DNA of 47,685 nt from CAYTCZ01 sp964436315. Its GTDB lineage: Bacteria; Actinomycetota; Thermoleophilia; Gaiellales; Gaiellaceae. Position numbers and translations under genes: made by a program. The notes under the pieces were generated by a model, which saw only the letters and a program-made list of their open reading frames with translations, was not told the origin of the DNA and did no database searches. Positions 15,092 to 22,165 of this stretch are shown here, in pieces. Each line of letters starts with the position of its first letter. The first letter of the stretch is position 1. The stretch spans positions 1-47,685 of the forward strand of contig CAYTCZ010000009.1 of assembly GCA_964436315.1 (NCBI GenBank), read 5' to 3'.

Positions 15092-15576
15092 CGCCTCGCA
15101 AAGAAACGGTCGAACGGGATCTGTACGACGAGATCCAAGACATCGCAGATCAGTATCCGGTTCGGCGGTCGGCGATCATGCCGGCACTGCGATTGGCGCA
15201 GGACCGGTACGGCTGGTTGCCTCCCGAGGCACTGCGGAAGGTCGCCGAAGCGCTCGACCTGACGCCCGCCTATTGCCAGGCCGTCGCCAGCTTCTACGAT
15301 ATGTATCACCTCGAGCCGGTTGGCACGCATCTCGTCGAGGTTTGTACAAACGTCTCTTGTGCTCTCGTGGGTGCCCAGCAGGTGCTCGAAGCGTTTGAGG
15401 GCGAGCTCGGGATTCGCGCGGGCGAGACAACGCCCGACGGCGAAGTCACTCTGCGGACGGTCGAGTGCGCCGGGGGCTGCGGGTGGGGAACGGTCGTTGT
15501 CGTGGACCACCGCTACCGCGAGCCGGTGAAGCCGGAAGACGTCCCCGAGATCGTGGAGGGGCTGCGTGACGGATAA
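15088..15576 (+). CDS. nuoE: NADH-quinone oxidoreductase subunit E (2Fe-2S)
   Basis: The 24-kDa homologue, a thioredoxin-fold subunit with the N1a 2Fe-2S cluster near the FMN site. Ligand pairs are CTNVSC and CAGGC, with the usual ~35-residue separation. The N-terminal helical part (RRSAIMPALRLAQDRYGWLPPEAL) is typical. 162 residues. GTG start overlaps nuoD, and the end overlaps the GTG start of nuoF by 11 nt. Its presence with nuoF and nuoG means this complex I uses NADH directly, unlike ferredoxin-type 11-subunit versions. Confidence 0.96.
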   Translation: MTPRKETVERDLYDEIQDIADQYPVRRSAIMPALRLAQDRYGWLPPEALRKVAEALDLTPAYCQAVASFYDMYHLEPVGTHLVEVCTNVSCALVGAQQVLEAFEGELGIRAGETTPDGEVTLRTVECAGGCGWGTVVVVDHRYREPVKPEDVPEIVEGLRDG

Positions 15577-16930
15577 CCACGTTCACAAGCTCCTGTTCGA
15601 GCACGCGGACGGACGCGATCTGGCGAAGCTCAGCGAGTACGAGCAAGTCGGCGGCTACGAGTCGCTGAAAAAGGCGCTCAAGATGGAGCCGGGCAAAATC
15701 GTCGACGAGGTGCTGGCCTCCGGAATCCGAGGCAGGGGTGGTGCCGGATTCCCGGCGGGTCGCAAAGCAATGTTCCTTCCGAAGCCGGATGATCGCCGAG
15801 CCCCCGCGTATCTCACCGTGAACGCCGACGAATCAGAGCCGGGCACGTTCAAGGATCGGGAGATCATGCTCCGCCTGCCGCATGCTCTGATCGAAGGCTC
15901 GCTTATCGCCTCCTACGGCATCCAGGCCAACCACGCGTTCATCTACCTTCGCGGAGAGTACCTGGACGCGTTCGAGGTAATGCGCGATGCGCTCGAAGAG
16001 GCGGAGGGTCGGGGTCTCGTCGGTGCGAACGTTCTTGGGTCTGGATTCGACTGCACGATTGTCATTCATCGAGGCGCGGGCGCGTACATCTGTGGAGAAG
16101 AAACTGGACTGCTCGAGTCTCTCGAGGGTAAGCGGGGCCAGCCGAGAACGAAGCCGCCGTTTCCCGCAATCTCAGGCCTCTACGATGCCCCGACGCTCAT
16201 CAACAACGTCGAGACGATCGCGTTCTACCCACTCATCCTCAAACTGGGCGGCGAGGCGTTCGCCGAGATCGGGGTCGAGGGGTCAACCGGAACGCGATTC
16301 TTCTCGCTGAGCGGCAACGTCGTCAACGGTGGGAACTACGAGCTCGATCAGGGGACGACGCTCAGGGAGTTGATCTACGAAGTCGGCGGCGGGATTCCGG
16401 AGGGTCGGCAGCTCAAGGCGATCATTCCCGGCGGCTCTTCCTCCCCGATTCTTACGGCCGCCGAAGTCGATACACCAATCGACATCGAGTCGATTGCAAA
16501 GGCAGGCTCGATGTCGGGCTCCGGCGCGATCATCGCAATCGACGACCGCGCGTGCATGGTGCAACTCGCGCTGCGCGTGACTCAGTTCTACATGCATGAG
16601 TCCTGCGGAAAGTGCACCCCGTGTCGCGAAGGAACGCGCTGGATGGTTCAACTCCTACACAAGATCGAGGACGGTCAGGCCGAGCAGGAGGAGCTCGACC
16701 TCTTGGTGAACGTCTGCGACCGAGTTCTCGGCAACTGTCTCTGCCCACTCGGCGACGCCGCCGCGATGCCGGTTGCCAGTTACGTCGCGAAGTTCAGGGA
16801 CGAGTTCCAGCGACATCTCGACGAAGGTGGATGTCCGCTCGGCGGCGAGTCCTCTCTCGAGGGAGTCGTCGCCCCGGTCGACCAGCACCATGGCGAAATC
16901 CGCGCCGAAATCGAGGTGCCTGCAGCGTGA
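15566..16930 (+). CDS. nuoF: NADH-quinone oxidoreductase subunit F (NADH/FMN, N3 cluster)
   Basis: The 51-kDa homologue that binds NADH and FMN and passes electrons to cluster N3. The NADH/FMN glycine-rich stretch SGIRGRGGAGFPAGRKA lies near residue 52. The flavin region reads YLTVNADESEPGTFKDREIM and the loop GAGAYICGEETGLLESLEG. The 4Fe-4S site is ESCGKCTPCREGT plus a distal Cys in GNCLCPLGD. 454 residues. GTG start inside the nuoE end. The stop TGA shares its A with the ATG of the next open frame (TGATG), which is not a standard nuo gene. Confidence 0.97.
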   Translation: MTDNHVHKLLFEHADGRDLAKLSEYEQVGGYESLKKALKMEPGKIVDEVLASGIRGRGGAGFPAGRKAMFLPKPDDRRAPAYLTVNADESEPGTFKDREIMLRLPHALIEGSLIASYGIQANHAFIYLRGEYLDAFEVMRDALEEAEGRGLVGANVLGSGFDCTIVIHRGAGAYICGEETGLLESLEGKRGQPRTKPPFPAISGLYDAPTLINNVETIAFYPLILKLGGEAFAEIGVEGSTGTRFFSLSGNVVNGGNYELDQGTTLRELIYEVGGGIPEGRQLKAIIPGGSSSPILTAAEVDTPIDIESIAKAGSMSGSGAIIAIDDRACMVQLALRVTQFYMHESCGKCTPCREGTRWMVQLLHKIEDGQAEQEELDLLVNVCDRVLGNCLCPLGDAAAMPVASYVAKFRDEFQRHLDEGGCPLGGESSLEGVVAPVDQHHGEIRAEIEVPAA

Positions 16931-17298
16931 TGGCGGTGCCGGACTCGCCAACCCCGGTTGCGAACTCGCCAACCCGCGTGCCGAACTCGCCAACCCGCGT
17001 GGACCCACCAAGCTGCTCGCACACCGACTCGGTGGCCGAACCGTCCCCACATTCCCTTGGGGCGGACCTCTCCCCACCCAGTGCCCAACCCTCCGCACCC
17101 AGTGCCCAACCCTCTCCATCCAGGGCTGAACTCTCCCCGCCCACTGTGGGTGGGGAACGGAGGGCATCCACCCGCCACCCACATCGACTCTATCCCGCGA
17201 ATACGCACCGGACCGTGCCGGACCGGGTCAATTCTGAGAAGACGAGCGTCCAACAGCAGACCGCTGCGCCGGCTGGGACTGGAGCGAAGGCGGCGTGA
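16930..17298 (+). CDS. Low-complexity Pro/Ser/Thr-rich ORF between nuoF and nuoG
   Basis: A 122-codon frame whose ATG overlaps the nuoF stop (TGATG) and whose TGA overlaps the nuoG GTG (GTGA), exactly like true operon genes. The first half is rich in Pro, Ser and Thr, with seven-residue repeats (NSPTRVP, NSPTRVD; PSAQPSA, PSAQPSP). The C-terminal part is basic, then Gln/Ala rich (TSVQQQTAAPAGTGAKAA). No membrane segment, signal peptide or known domain is seen; it would be disordered. It could be a real accessory peptide, a translated spacer that preserves coupling, or repeat expansion without function. Confidence 0.45.
   Translation: MAVPDSPTPVANSPTRVPNSPTRVDPPSCSHTDSVAEPSPHSLGADLSPPSAQPSAPSAQPSPSRAELSPPTVGGERRASTRHPHRLYPANTHRTVPDRVNSEKTSVQQQTAAPAGTGAKAA
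16942..17004 (+). repeat. Three tandem 21-bp units in the nuoF-nuoG insert
   Basis: Units start at 16942, 16963 and 16984. The second and third share AACTCGCCAACCCGCGTG and the first has GACTCGCCAACCCCGGTT. The period of 21 is a multiple of three, so gain or loss of a unit keeps the frame open. Confidence 0.85.
17077..17139 (+). repeat. Second set of tandem 21-bp units in the nuoF-nuoG insert
   Basis: Units at 17077 and 17098 share CCCAGTGCCCAACCCTC. A third at 17119 is degenerate. The same 21-bp period as the first array but a different sequence suggests two independent or strongly diverged expansions. Confidence 0.75.
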
Positions 17299-19484
17299 GC
17301 ACCTCTGAGCTCATCACCGTCGTCGTCGACGGCCGAGAGATCGAGGTCCCGAAGGGAACTGGAATGGTCGAGACCGCAGCCTCCGCGGGGATCGAGATTC
17401 CAGTCTTCTGTTACGAGCCGCGTCTCGGACCACCACTCGGTGCCTGCCGCATGTGCCTCTGCGAGGTCGAAGGCATGCCAAAGCTCCAGGCGGCGTGCAC
17501 GCTGACCGCTCAGGAGGGGATGGTCCTAAGGACCGCGCAGACGAGCGAGATGGCGGCAGAGGGTCAGAACGCCATCCTCGAATTCATCTTGCTGAATCAC
17601 CCGCTCGACTGTCCCGACTGCGACAAGGGCGGTGAATGTCCTCTCCAGGATCTGACGTTCCGCTGGGGGCCTGGCTCGACGCGAATGCACTTTCCGAAGC
17701 GGACGTTCGACAAACCCATACCAATTTCGCCGCTCATCGCACTCGACCGTGAGCGATGCATCCTCTGCTACCGCTGCACGCGATTCTCCGACGGAGTCTC
17801 CGAGGATGGCCAACTCGTGGCCGTGGAACGAGGTGCGAACTCGTACATCGCCACCTTTCAGGACGAGCCGTATCGGGCTCACTTCTCGGGCAATGTCACC
17901 GAACTCTGTCCGGTGGGCGCGCTGCTTCCGATTCCGTATCGGTTCCGCGCGCGTCCGTGGGAGATTCAGAACGTTCCGTCGGTCTGTGGGCTTTGCCCCG
18001 TCGGATGTCCGGTCTCGGTCACGACCCGTGAGGGGAACGTTGCCCGGGTCCTCAGCAGAAACCATCCCGAGGTGAACTTCGGCTGGCTCTGCGACAAGGG
18101 TCGCTTTGCTTTTTCGCATCTACGGGCTGATGATCGGATCACAACTCCTCTTCGCCGCGTCCGACGACGCGGTTTCGAGCCGGTCGATCTGGAGGAAGCC
18201 GTCAACACGGCTGAACAGGGTCTGCGAGACGCAGAGGGCCGTGTCGCGGTTGCCCTCTCAGGGGCCGAGACGCTCGAACAGGCCGCGGCACTCGCCCGTC
18301 TCGTTCGCCAGGGCCTTGGCTCGGACCTGGCGATTCTGCCCGACGATTTCCACCCAGCTCTCGAGGAATATCGTGCACCGCTCTCCGCGATTGCCGAGGC
18401 GGACGTCTGCCTCGTGCTCGGAGACGACCCTGTAATCGAGCGAGCCCCGATTGTCGACCTCTGGCTTCGGGCTGCAGGGCGCGCCGGGTCCAACGTGATT
18501 ACGATCAACCCGGCCGGCTCCGTTGCCGTCGCGCCCGGTTCGGCAGCGTCCGCGGCTGCGAAGCTCGCGAGTCGACCCACGAAGGACCTGCGGGATACCC
18601 ATGAAGCGCTCCACAACGCCGGTCGAGTCGCAGTCGTGTGGTCCGAGGATGATCCGACGAACGGTGCACGCGTCGCCGCCCTTGCGCAGGCGCTCGAGGC
18701 TGAATCCATCGCCGTCTATTTCCTCCCCCGCTCCCCGAACGGGCGCGGGGTTGCACAAGCCTGGTACGGCGCCGGGGACGGACGCGGGCAGGAGCCGACG
18801 GGCGAAGAAACGCTGGGCGCGCTGATCATTTCGGGCGACGAGGCTATCTACGACGACCGCGTTCGCGAGCTGGCCGAGAAGGCGGAGTTCGTCGTCTCGA
18901 GTGCGATGTTCATGAGCGAGCTAACCGGCTGGTCTCACCTCGTACTCCCCGGCTCGAGCTACCTGGAACGGGACGGTTCGACGGTCAACTTGGAAGGCCG
19001 GGTTCAGCGCCAGGGCCGCGCGGTCGCACCGCCCTTCGAAGACGAACTCGTCTGGCTGTCAGCCCTCGCCCGGCGATTCGACGTCGCGGTCGATCCATGG
19101 CCCGACGTCAGTGGGCTCGGCGAGATCGAACCTCTGCCGGCTGCCGGACCGTCTACTCCGGCCAAGGTCGAACGCGTTCGGCCGACGGAACAGAGCGGAT
19201 CTGGCCTACAGGTGGTTCGCTTTCGATCGCTGTTCAGCGGGGCCGCTGTCGATCGAGTCGCGGAGCTCGAATTTCAGCGACCGTCGCCCGAGGTCGAGCT
19301 CGCCCGTGCTGATGCCCTCGCCCGCGAAGTCCGCACCGGTGACCGCGTGATCGTCAGCTCGAACGGCACAAGCCGTGAACTCAGAGCACGGATCAACCGG
19401 CGCCTGCGAAAAGGCGTCGTCCGAATTGCCGACATCCACGCCTCTGACCTTGATGCGCGAGTTGAGGTCACGAAAGCGCCATGA
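17295..19484 (+). CDS. nuoG: NADH-quinone oxidoreductase subunit G
   Basis: The 75-kDa homologue, largest peripheral subunit (729 residues). The N-terminal 2Fe-2S domain has CYEPRLGPPLGACRMC and QAAC. Next is the His-Cys N5 site HPLDCPDCDKGGECPLQD, then N4 with CILCYRC and a later CPVGAL. A further set, CGLCPVGC followed by WLCDKG, matches the extra N7 cluster found in only some bacteria. The remainder resembles a molybdopterin-oxidoreductase domain without evident catalytic residues. GTG start overlaps the preceding low-complexity frame; the stop overlaps nuoH. Confidence 0.96.
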   Translation: MSTSELITVVVDGREIEVPKGTGMVETAASAGIEIPVFCYEPRLGPPLGACRMCLCEVEGMPKLQAACTLTAQEGMVLRTAQTSEMAAEGQNAILEFILLNHPLDCPDCDKGGECPLQDLTFRWGPGSTRMHFPKRTFDKPIPISPLIALDRERCILCYRCTRFSDGVSEDGQLVAVERGANSYIATFQDEPYRAHFSGNVTELCPVGALLPIPYRFRARPWEIQNVPSVCGLCPVGCPVSVTTREGNVARVLSRNHPEVNFGWLCDKGRFAFSHLRADDRITTPLRRVRRRGFEPVDLEEAVNTAEQGLRDAEGRVAVALSGAETLEQAAALARLVRQGLGSDLAILPDDFHPALEEYRAPLSAIAEADVCLVLGDDPVIERAPIVDLWLRAAGRAGSNVITINPAGSVAVAPGSAASAAAKLASRPTKDLRDTHEALHNAGRVAVVWSEDDPTNGARVAALAQALEAESIAVYFLPRSPNGRGVAQAWYGAGDGRGQEPTGEETLGALIISGDEAIYDDRVRELAEKAEFVVSSAMFMSELTGWSHLVLPGSSYLERDGSTVNLEGRVQRQGRAVAPPFEDELVWLSALARRFDVAVDPWPDVSGLGEIEPLPAAGPSTPAKVERVRPTEQSGSGLQVVRFRSLFSGAAVDRVAELEFQRPSPEVELARADALAREVRTGDRVIVSSNGTSRELRARINRRLRKGVVRIADIHASDLDARVEVTKAP

Positions 19485-20503
19485 CGCCACACGTACTCGC
19501 AACGCACTTCGCCGAGGAGCTGAACCAACCCTGGTGGATCGACGTGCTCAAGGCGCTCGTCATCGCAAACGTGGTGCTGCTGGCATTTGCCTACGCCACC
19601 TGGGCGGAGCGCAAGCTGCTCGCCCGCATGCAGCTTCGATACGGACCGAACCGCGCCGGTCCCTACGGGCTCGGTCAGCCGATCGCCGATCTGGTGAAAC
19701 TCATTCGGAAGGAGAGCTTCTTCCCCGCGTCCGCAATCGATCTGTTGTACATCGCTGCACCTGCTGTCGCGGCGTTCGCAGCACTCCTCGCGTTCGCCGT
19801 CATCCCATGGGGAGGGGTCTGGCATGTCGGCGACTACGACATCACCGGTTGGGTGGCCGACGTCTCGATCGCGCTGATTCTTGTTTTCGCGATCGGTGCG
19901 ATCGGTATCTATGCGTTCCTCGTCGGCGGTTGGTCGAGCGAGTCGAAGTACTCCTTGCTTGGATCGATGCGAACGGCAGCTCAGATGGTCTCGTACGAGG
20001 TCGCTCTCGCACTCTCCGTACTCGGCGTGGTGATCATGGGCAAGTCGCTGTCGCTCGTCGACATCGCGCTGACGCAGCAGGAGACGGTGTGGTTCGTCGG
20101 GCCCCAGTTCGTCGGCTTCCTCGTCTTCCTCGTCGCTGGGGTCGCCGAAACGAACCGTCCCCCGTTCGATCTTCCGGAGGCGGAGCAAGAGCTCGTCGCC
20201 GGCTACCACACCGAGTACTCAGGAATGCGCTATGGGCTCTTCGCCATGGCGGAGTACATCAACATGATCACGCTGTCGGCTCTCGGCGTCGTTCTGTTCT
20301 TCGGGGCATGGGGAGGCCCAGGGCTTCCCGGTCCGCTCTGGTTCGTCATCAAGCTTGCAGCCTTCATCTTCGTCTTCATTTGGCTCCGAGCGACCCTTCC
20401 AAGACTGCGCTACGACCAACTCATGAAGTTCGGTTGGAAGGTCCTGCTACCCGTCGCAACCCTGAACGCCGTGGTTACTGCCGTCCTCGTGGTGGCCATA
20501 TGA
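19481..20503 (+). CDS. nuoH: NADH-quinone oxidoreductase subunit H
   Basis: Membrane subunit at the joint between arms; forms part of the quinone channel. 340 residues, about eight helices. Family blocks include WAERKLLARMQLRYGPNRAG, GLGQPIADLVKLIRKE, EVALALSVLGV and GVAETNRPPFDLPEAEQELVAGYHTEYSGM. Strong, unambiguous match. ATG overlaps nuoG. Its own stop overlaps an ATG that opens a 31-codon frame rather than nuoI. Confidence 0.97.
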   Translation: MTPHVLATHFAEELNQPWWIDVLKALVIANVVLLAFAYATWAERKLLARMQLRYGPNRAGPYGLGQPIADLVKLIRKESFFPASAIDLLYIAAPAVAAFAALLAFAVIPWGGVWHVGDYDITGWVADVSIALILVFAIGAIGIYAFLVGGWSSESKYSLLGSMRTAAQMVSYEVALALSVLGVVIMGKSLSLVDIALTQQETVWFVGPQFVGFLVFLVAGVAETNRPPFDLPEAEQELVAGYHTEYSGMRYGLFAMAEYINMITLSALGVVLFFGAWGGPGLPGPLWFVIKLAAFIFVFIWLRATLPRLRYDQLMKFGWKVLLPVATLNAVVTAVLVVAI

Positions 20504-20595
20504 ACGATCGTCGTCCCAGTTTGCCCGAAGGGGAAGAAGGTCTCATACGTTCTCTTTTGGTCGAGCTTTTACCCGAAGGGGAAAAGGTCGTATGA
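20500..20595 (+). CDS. 31-residue ORF between nuoH and nuoI, coupled at both ends
   Basis: ATG overlaps the nuoH stop (ATGA) and its TGA overlaps the nuoI ATG (ATGA). The peptide has two similar halves: SLPEGEEGL and LLPEGEKVV. At DNA level these are imperfect direct repeats of TTGCCCGAAGGGGAA (about 20521-20535 and 20570-20584), each able to form a small CCC-GAA-GGG hairpin. It may be a real micropeptide, or an insertion tolerated because the frame stays open and ribosomes still reach nuoI. No family recognised. Confidence 0.4.
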   Translation: MNDRRPSLPEGEEGLIRSLLVELLPEGEKVV

Positions 20596-21089
20596 GTCCC
20601 AACCCGATCGCCCCGATCAAGGGCTTCGCCGTCACGTTTCGCCAGATTTTCAAGAAGCCAATCACGCAGCAATATCCCGAGTACAAGCGGCCCGTCTATC
20701 CACGGTTTCGCGGACGGCATCGGCTTCACCGTCACGAGAACGGGCTCGAGAAGTGCGTCGGTTGCTCGCTGTGCGCGGCTGCATGCCCCTCAGACTGCAT
20801 CCGCGTCGTACCCGCCGAGAACACTGCGGACAACCGCGTTTCGGCCGGCGAACGCTACGCGCGGATCTACGAGATCAACATGAGCCGCTGCATCTTCTGC
20901 GGCTACTGCGAGCTCGCCTGCCCATTCGACGCGATCACGCTCGGTCACGAGTACGAAATCTCCGAGTACTCGCGTGACGATCTGATCTACACGAAGGACA
21001 TGCTCCTGGCCGAGCCGGTGAAGCGCACGCCCGTCTCGGACCCCGAGACCTACGACACACCCGAGCCCATTTGGAAGACCGACAGCTAA
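20592..21089 (+). CDS. nuoI: NADH-quinone oxidoreductase subunit I (2x 4Fe-4S)
   Basis: The 23-kDa homologue linking the peripheral chain to N2. Two ferredoxin-type motifs hold clusters N6a and N6b: CVGCSLCAAACPSDC and CIFCGYCELACPFDA. 165 residues. The N-terminal helix (GFAVTFRQIFKKPITQQYPEY) is the usual amphipathic membrane anchor. ATG overlaps the preceding 31-codon frame. Unlike other junctions here, its TAA is followed by ~190 bp containing the dispersed element before nuoJ. Confidence 0.97.
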   Translation: MSPNPIAPIKGFAVTFRQIFKKPITQQYPEYKRPVYPRFRGRHRLHRHENGLEKCVGCSLCAAACPSDCIRVVPAENTADNRVSAGERYARIYEINMSRCIFCGYCELACPFDAITLGHEYEISEYSRDDLIYTKDMLLAEPVKRTPVSDPETYDTPEPIWKTDS

Positions 21090-21091
21090 TC

Positions 21092-21286
21092 GTGAACAAC
21101 GCGACTCTCACGTTCCTGGGGCGTCGCTCGCAAGGGAGACAAGCGAGCGGCGCGAGGACAGTACGCGCAAAGTACGGCCGAGCGGCGCTCGCGCAGGATC
21201 CTGCCGCGAGCGACGTCAGACGACTCTGCGAAGCCCGGCTTAGCCCGGCGAAAGCTAGGAGGTCGTCCAGGAGCGTGAGAGAGTGA
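21092..21286 (+). CDS. Doubtful 64-codon ORF made of dispersed-element sequence, coupled to nuoJ
   Basis: A GTG at 21092, three bases after the nuoI stop, opens a frame that runs through the whole element copy and ends with TGA overlapping the nuoJ GTG (GTGA). The product would be Arg/Ala/Ser-rich with no recognisable domain, so I doubt it is a functional protein. The open frame may matter only for ribosome traffic to nuoJ. Confidence 0.2.
   Translation: MNNATLTFLGRRSQGRQASGARTVRAKYGRAALAQDPAASDVRRLCEARLSPAKARRSSRSVRE
21115..21271 (+). repeat. Structured dispersed element, copy 3, inside the nuo operon
   Basis: Most diverged copy. Landmarks kept: CCTGGGGCG-TCGCTCGCAAG at the left; AGGACAGTAC-N7-GTACGGCC (21155-21179); CCGCGAGCGACGTCAG; the paired GCCCGGC-TTA-GCCCGGC (one C-C mismatch); and CCTGG/CCAGG ends. 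The stem around the GTAC hairpin is now GCGAGCG/CGCTCGC (21143-21149 with 21186-21192), a different sequence from copies 1 and 2 but still fully paired. It sits in the nuoI-nuoJ spacer and would be co-transcribed. Confidence 0.65.
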
Positions 21287-21852
21287 ACGTCGTCCTGGCG
21301 TCGCTAGCGGGCGACATCATCGTCTGGGTCGTCTGGATCGTCGCGGCCATCGCACTGCTCGCGAGCGGTACCGCGGTGGTGCTCTTTCGAAATCCGTTCT
21401 ACTCGGCGCTCGCGCTCATCGGCAATCTCGCCTCGTTGGCCGTCCTGTACCTGCTCCTCTCCTCCGAGTTCGTCGCAGCGGCGCAGGTGCTCGTGTACGC
21501 AGGCGCGATCGTCGTCATGTTTCTCTTCGTGATTGCCTACGTGGGCGGAACCACGCCGTGGCCGGGTCGTGCGACGGTTGGAACCCTGGCCGCCGTACTC
21601 GCGTGTGCGGCAATCGCCGTCGAGATCGTCGTCGCGATCGGCCTTGAGGCGAGCGATCAGCTCTCCGATTCACCCGAGATCGCGAGTGCGTTCGGCTCAC
21701 CTGCTGAGATCGGCCGGCAGTTCCTCTCGAATCACCTGCTCGCCTTCGAGGCGATCTCAATCGTGCTTCTCGTCGCGGCCGTCGGCGGTGTGATTCTCGG
21801 AACGGAGCTCGCGAAGGAGCGAGACCAGGAGCAAGAACAGGTGGAGTCATAG
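21283..21852 (+). CDS. nuoJ: NADH-quinone oxidoreductase subunit J
   Basis: Membrane subunit with five helices, 189 residues. The family segment FVAAAQVLVYAGAIVVMFLFVIAYVGG forms TM3 with its pi-bulge, next to the E-channel. The end (AKERDQEQEQVES) is a charged tail. GTG start with AGGAGG about 20 nt upstream and a purine-rich GAGAGA directly before. The stop TAG shares its G with the nuoK GTG. Confidence 0.95.
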   Translation: MNVVLASLAGDIIVWVVWIVAAIALLASGTAVVLFRNPFYSALALIGNLASLAVLYLLLSSEFVAAAQVLVYAGAIVVMFLFVIAYVGGTTPWPGRATVGTLAAVLACAAIAVEIVVAIGLEASDQLSDSPEIASAFGSPAEIGRQFLSNHLLAFEAISIVLLVAAVGGVILGTELAKERDQEQEQVES

Positions 21853-22160
21853 TGCTCGGTCCGGGGATCGCCGCCTACCTTGTCCTCTCCGTCGTGCTGT
21901 TCTCGATCGGAGCAGCCGGGGTTCTCGTCCGCCGGAGCCCGCTCATCATCCTGCTGGCGCTCGAGATCATGCTGAACGCCGGCAACCTCGCCCTGATCGC
22001 CTTCGCGCGTCATCAGGGAGGACACGACGGCCAGGTCTTCGCGCTCACCGTGATGGTTGTGGCCGCGGCTGAGGCCGTCGTTGGTCTCGGCCTCATCGTC
22101 GCCATGTCCCGCCGACGAGCAGAGCTCGACGTCGACAAGCTCACGACGCTGAGAGGCTGA
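21852..22160 (+). CDS. nuoK: NADH-quinone oxidoreductase subunit K
   Basis: Three-helix membrane subunit (102 residues) homologous to MrpC of Na+/H+ antiporters. The conserved glutamates of proton transfer are in LLALEIMLNAGNLALIAF and VVAAAEAVVGLGLIVAM. GTG start overlaps nuoJ by one base. nuoL follows after 5 bp. Confidence 0.95.
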   Translation: MLGPGIAAYLVLSVVLFSIGAAGVLVRRSPLIILLALEIMLNAGNLALIAFARHQGGHDGQVFALTVMVVAAAEAVVGLGLIVAMSRRRAELDVDKLTTLRG

Positions 22161-22165
22161 TCGAA

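Noticed and set aside
16942..17139. CRISPR array in the nuoF-nuoG insert
   Set aside because: Units are directly tandem 21-mers without unique spacers and lie in an open coding frame.
17295..17400. A frameshift joining nuoF or the low-complexity frame to nuoG
   Set aside because: nuoF and nuoG each have complete ends with their own overlapping start/stop codons.
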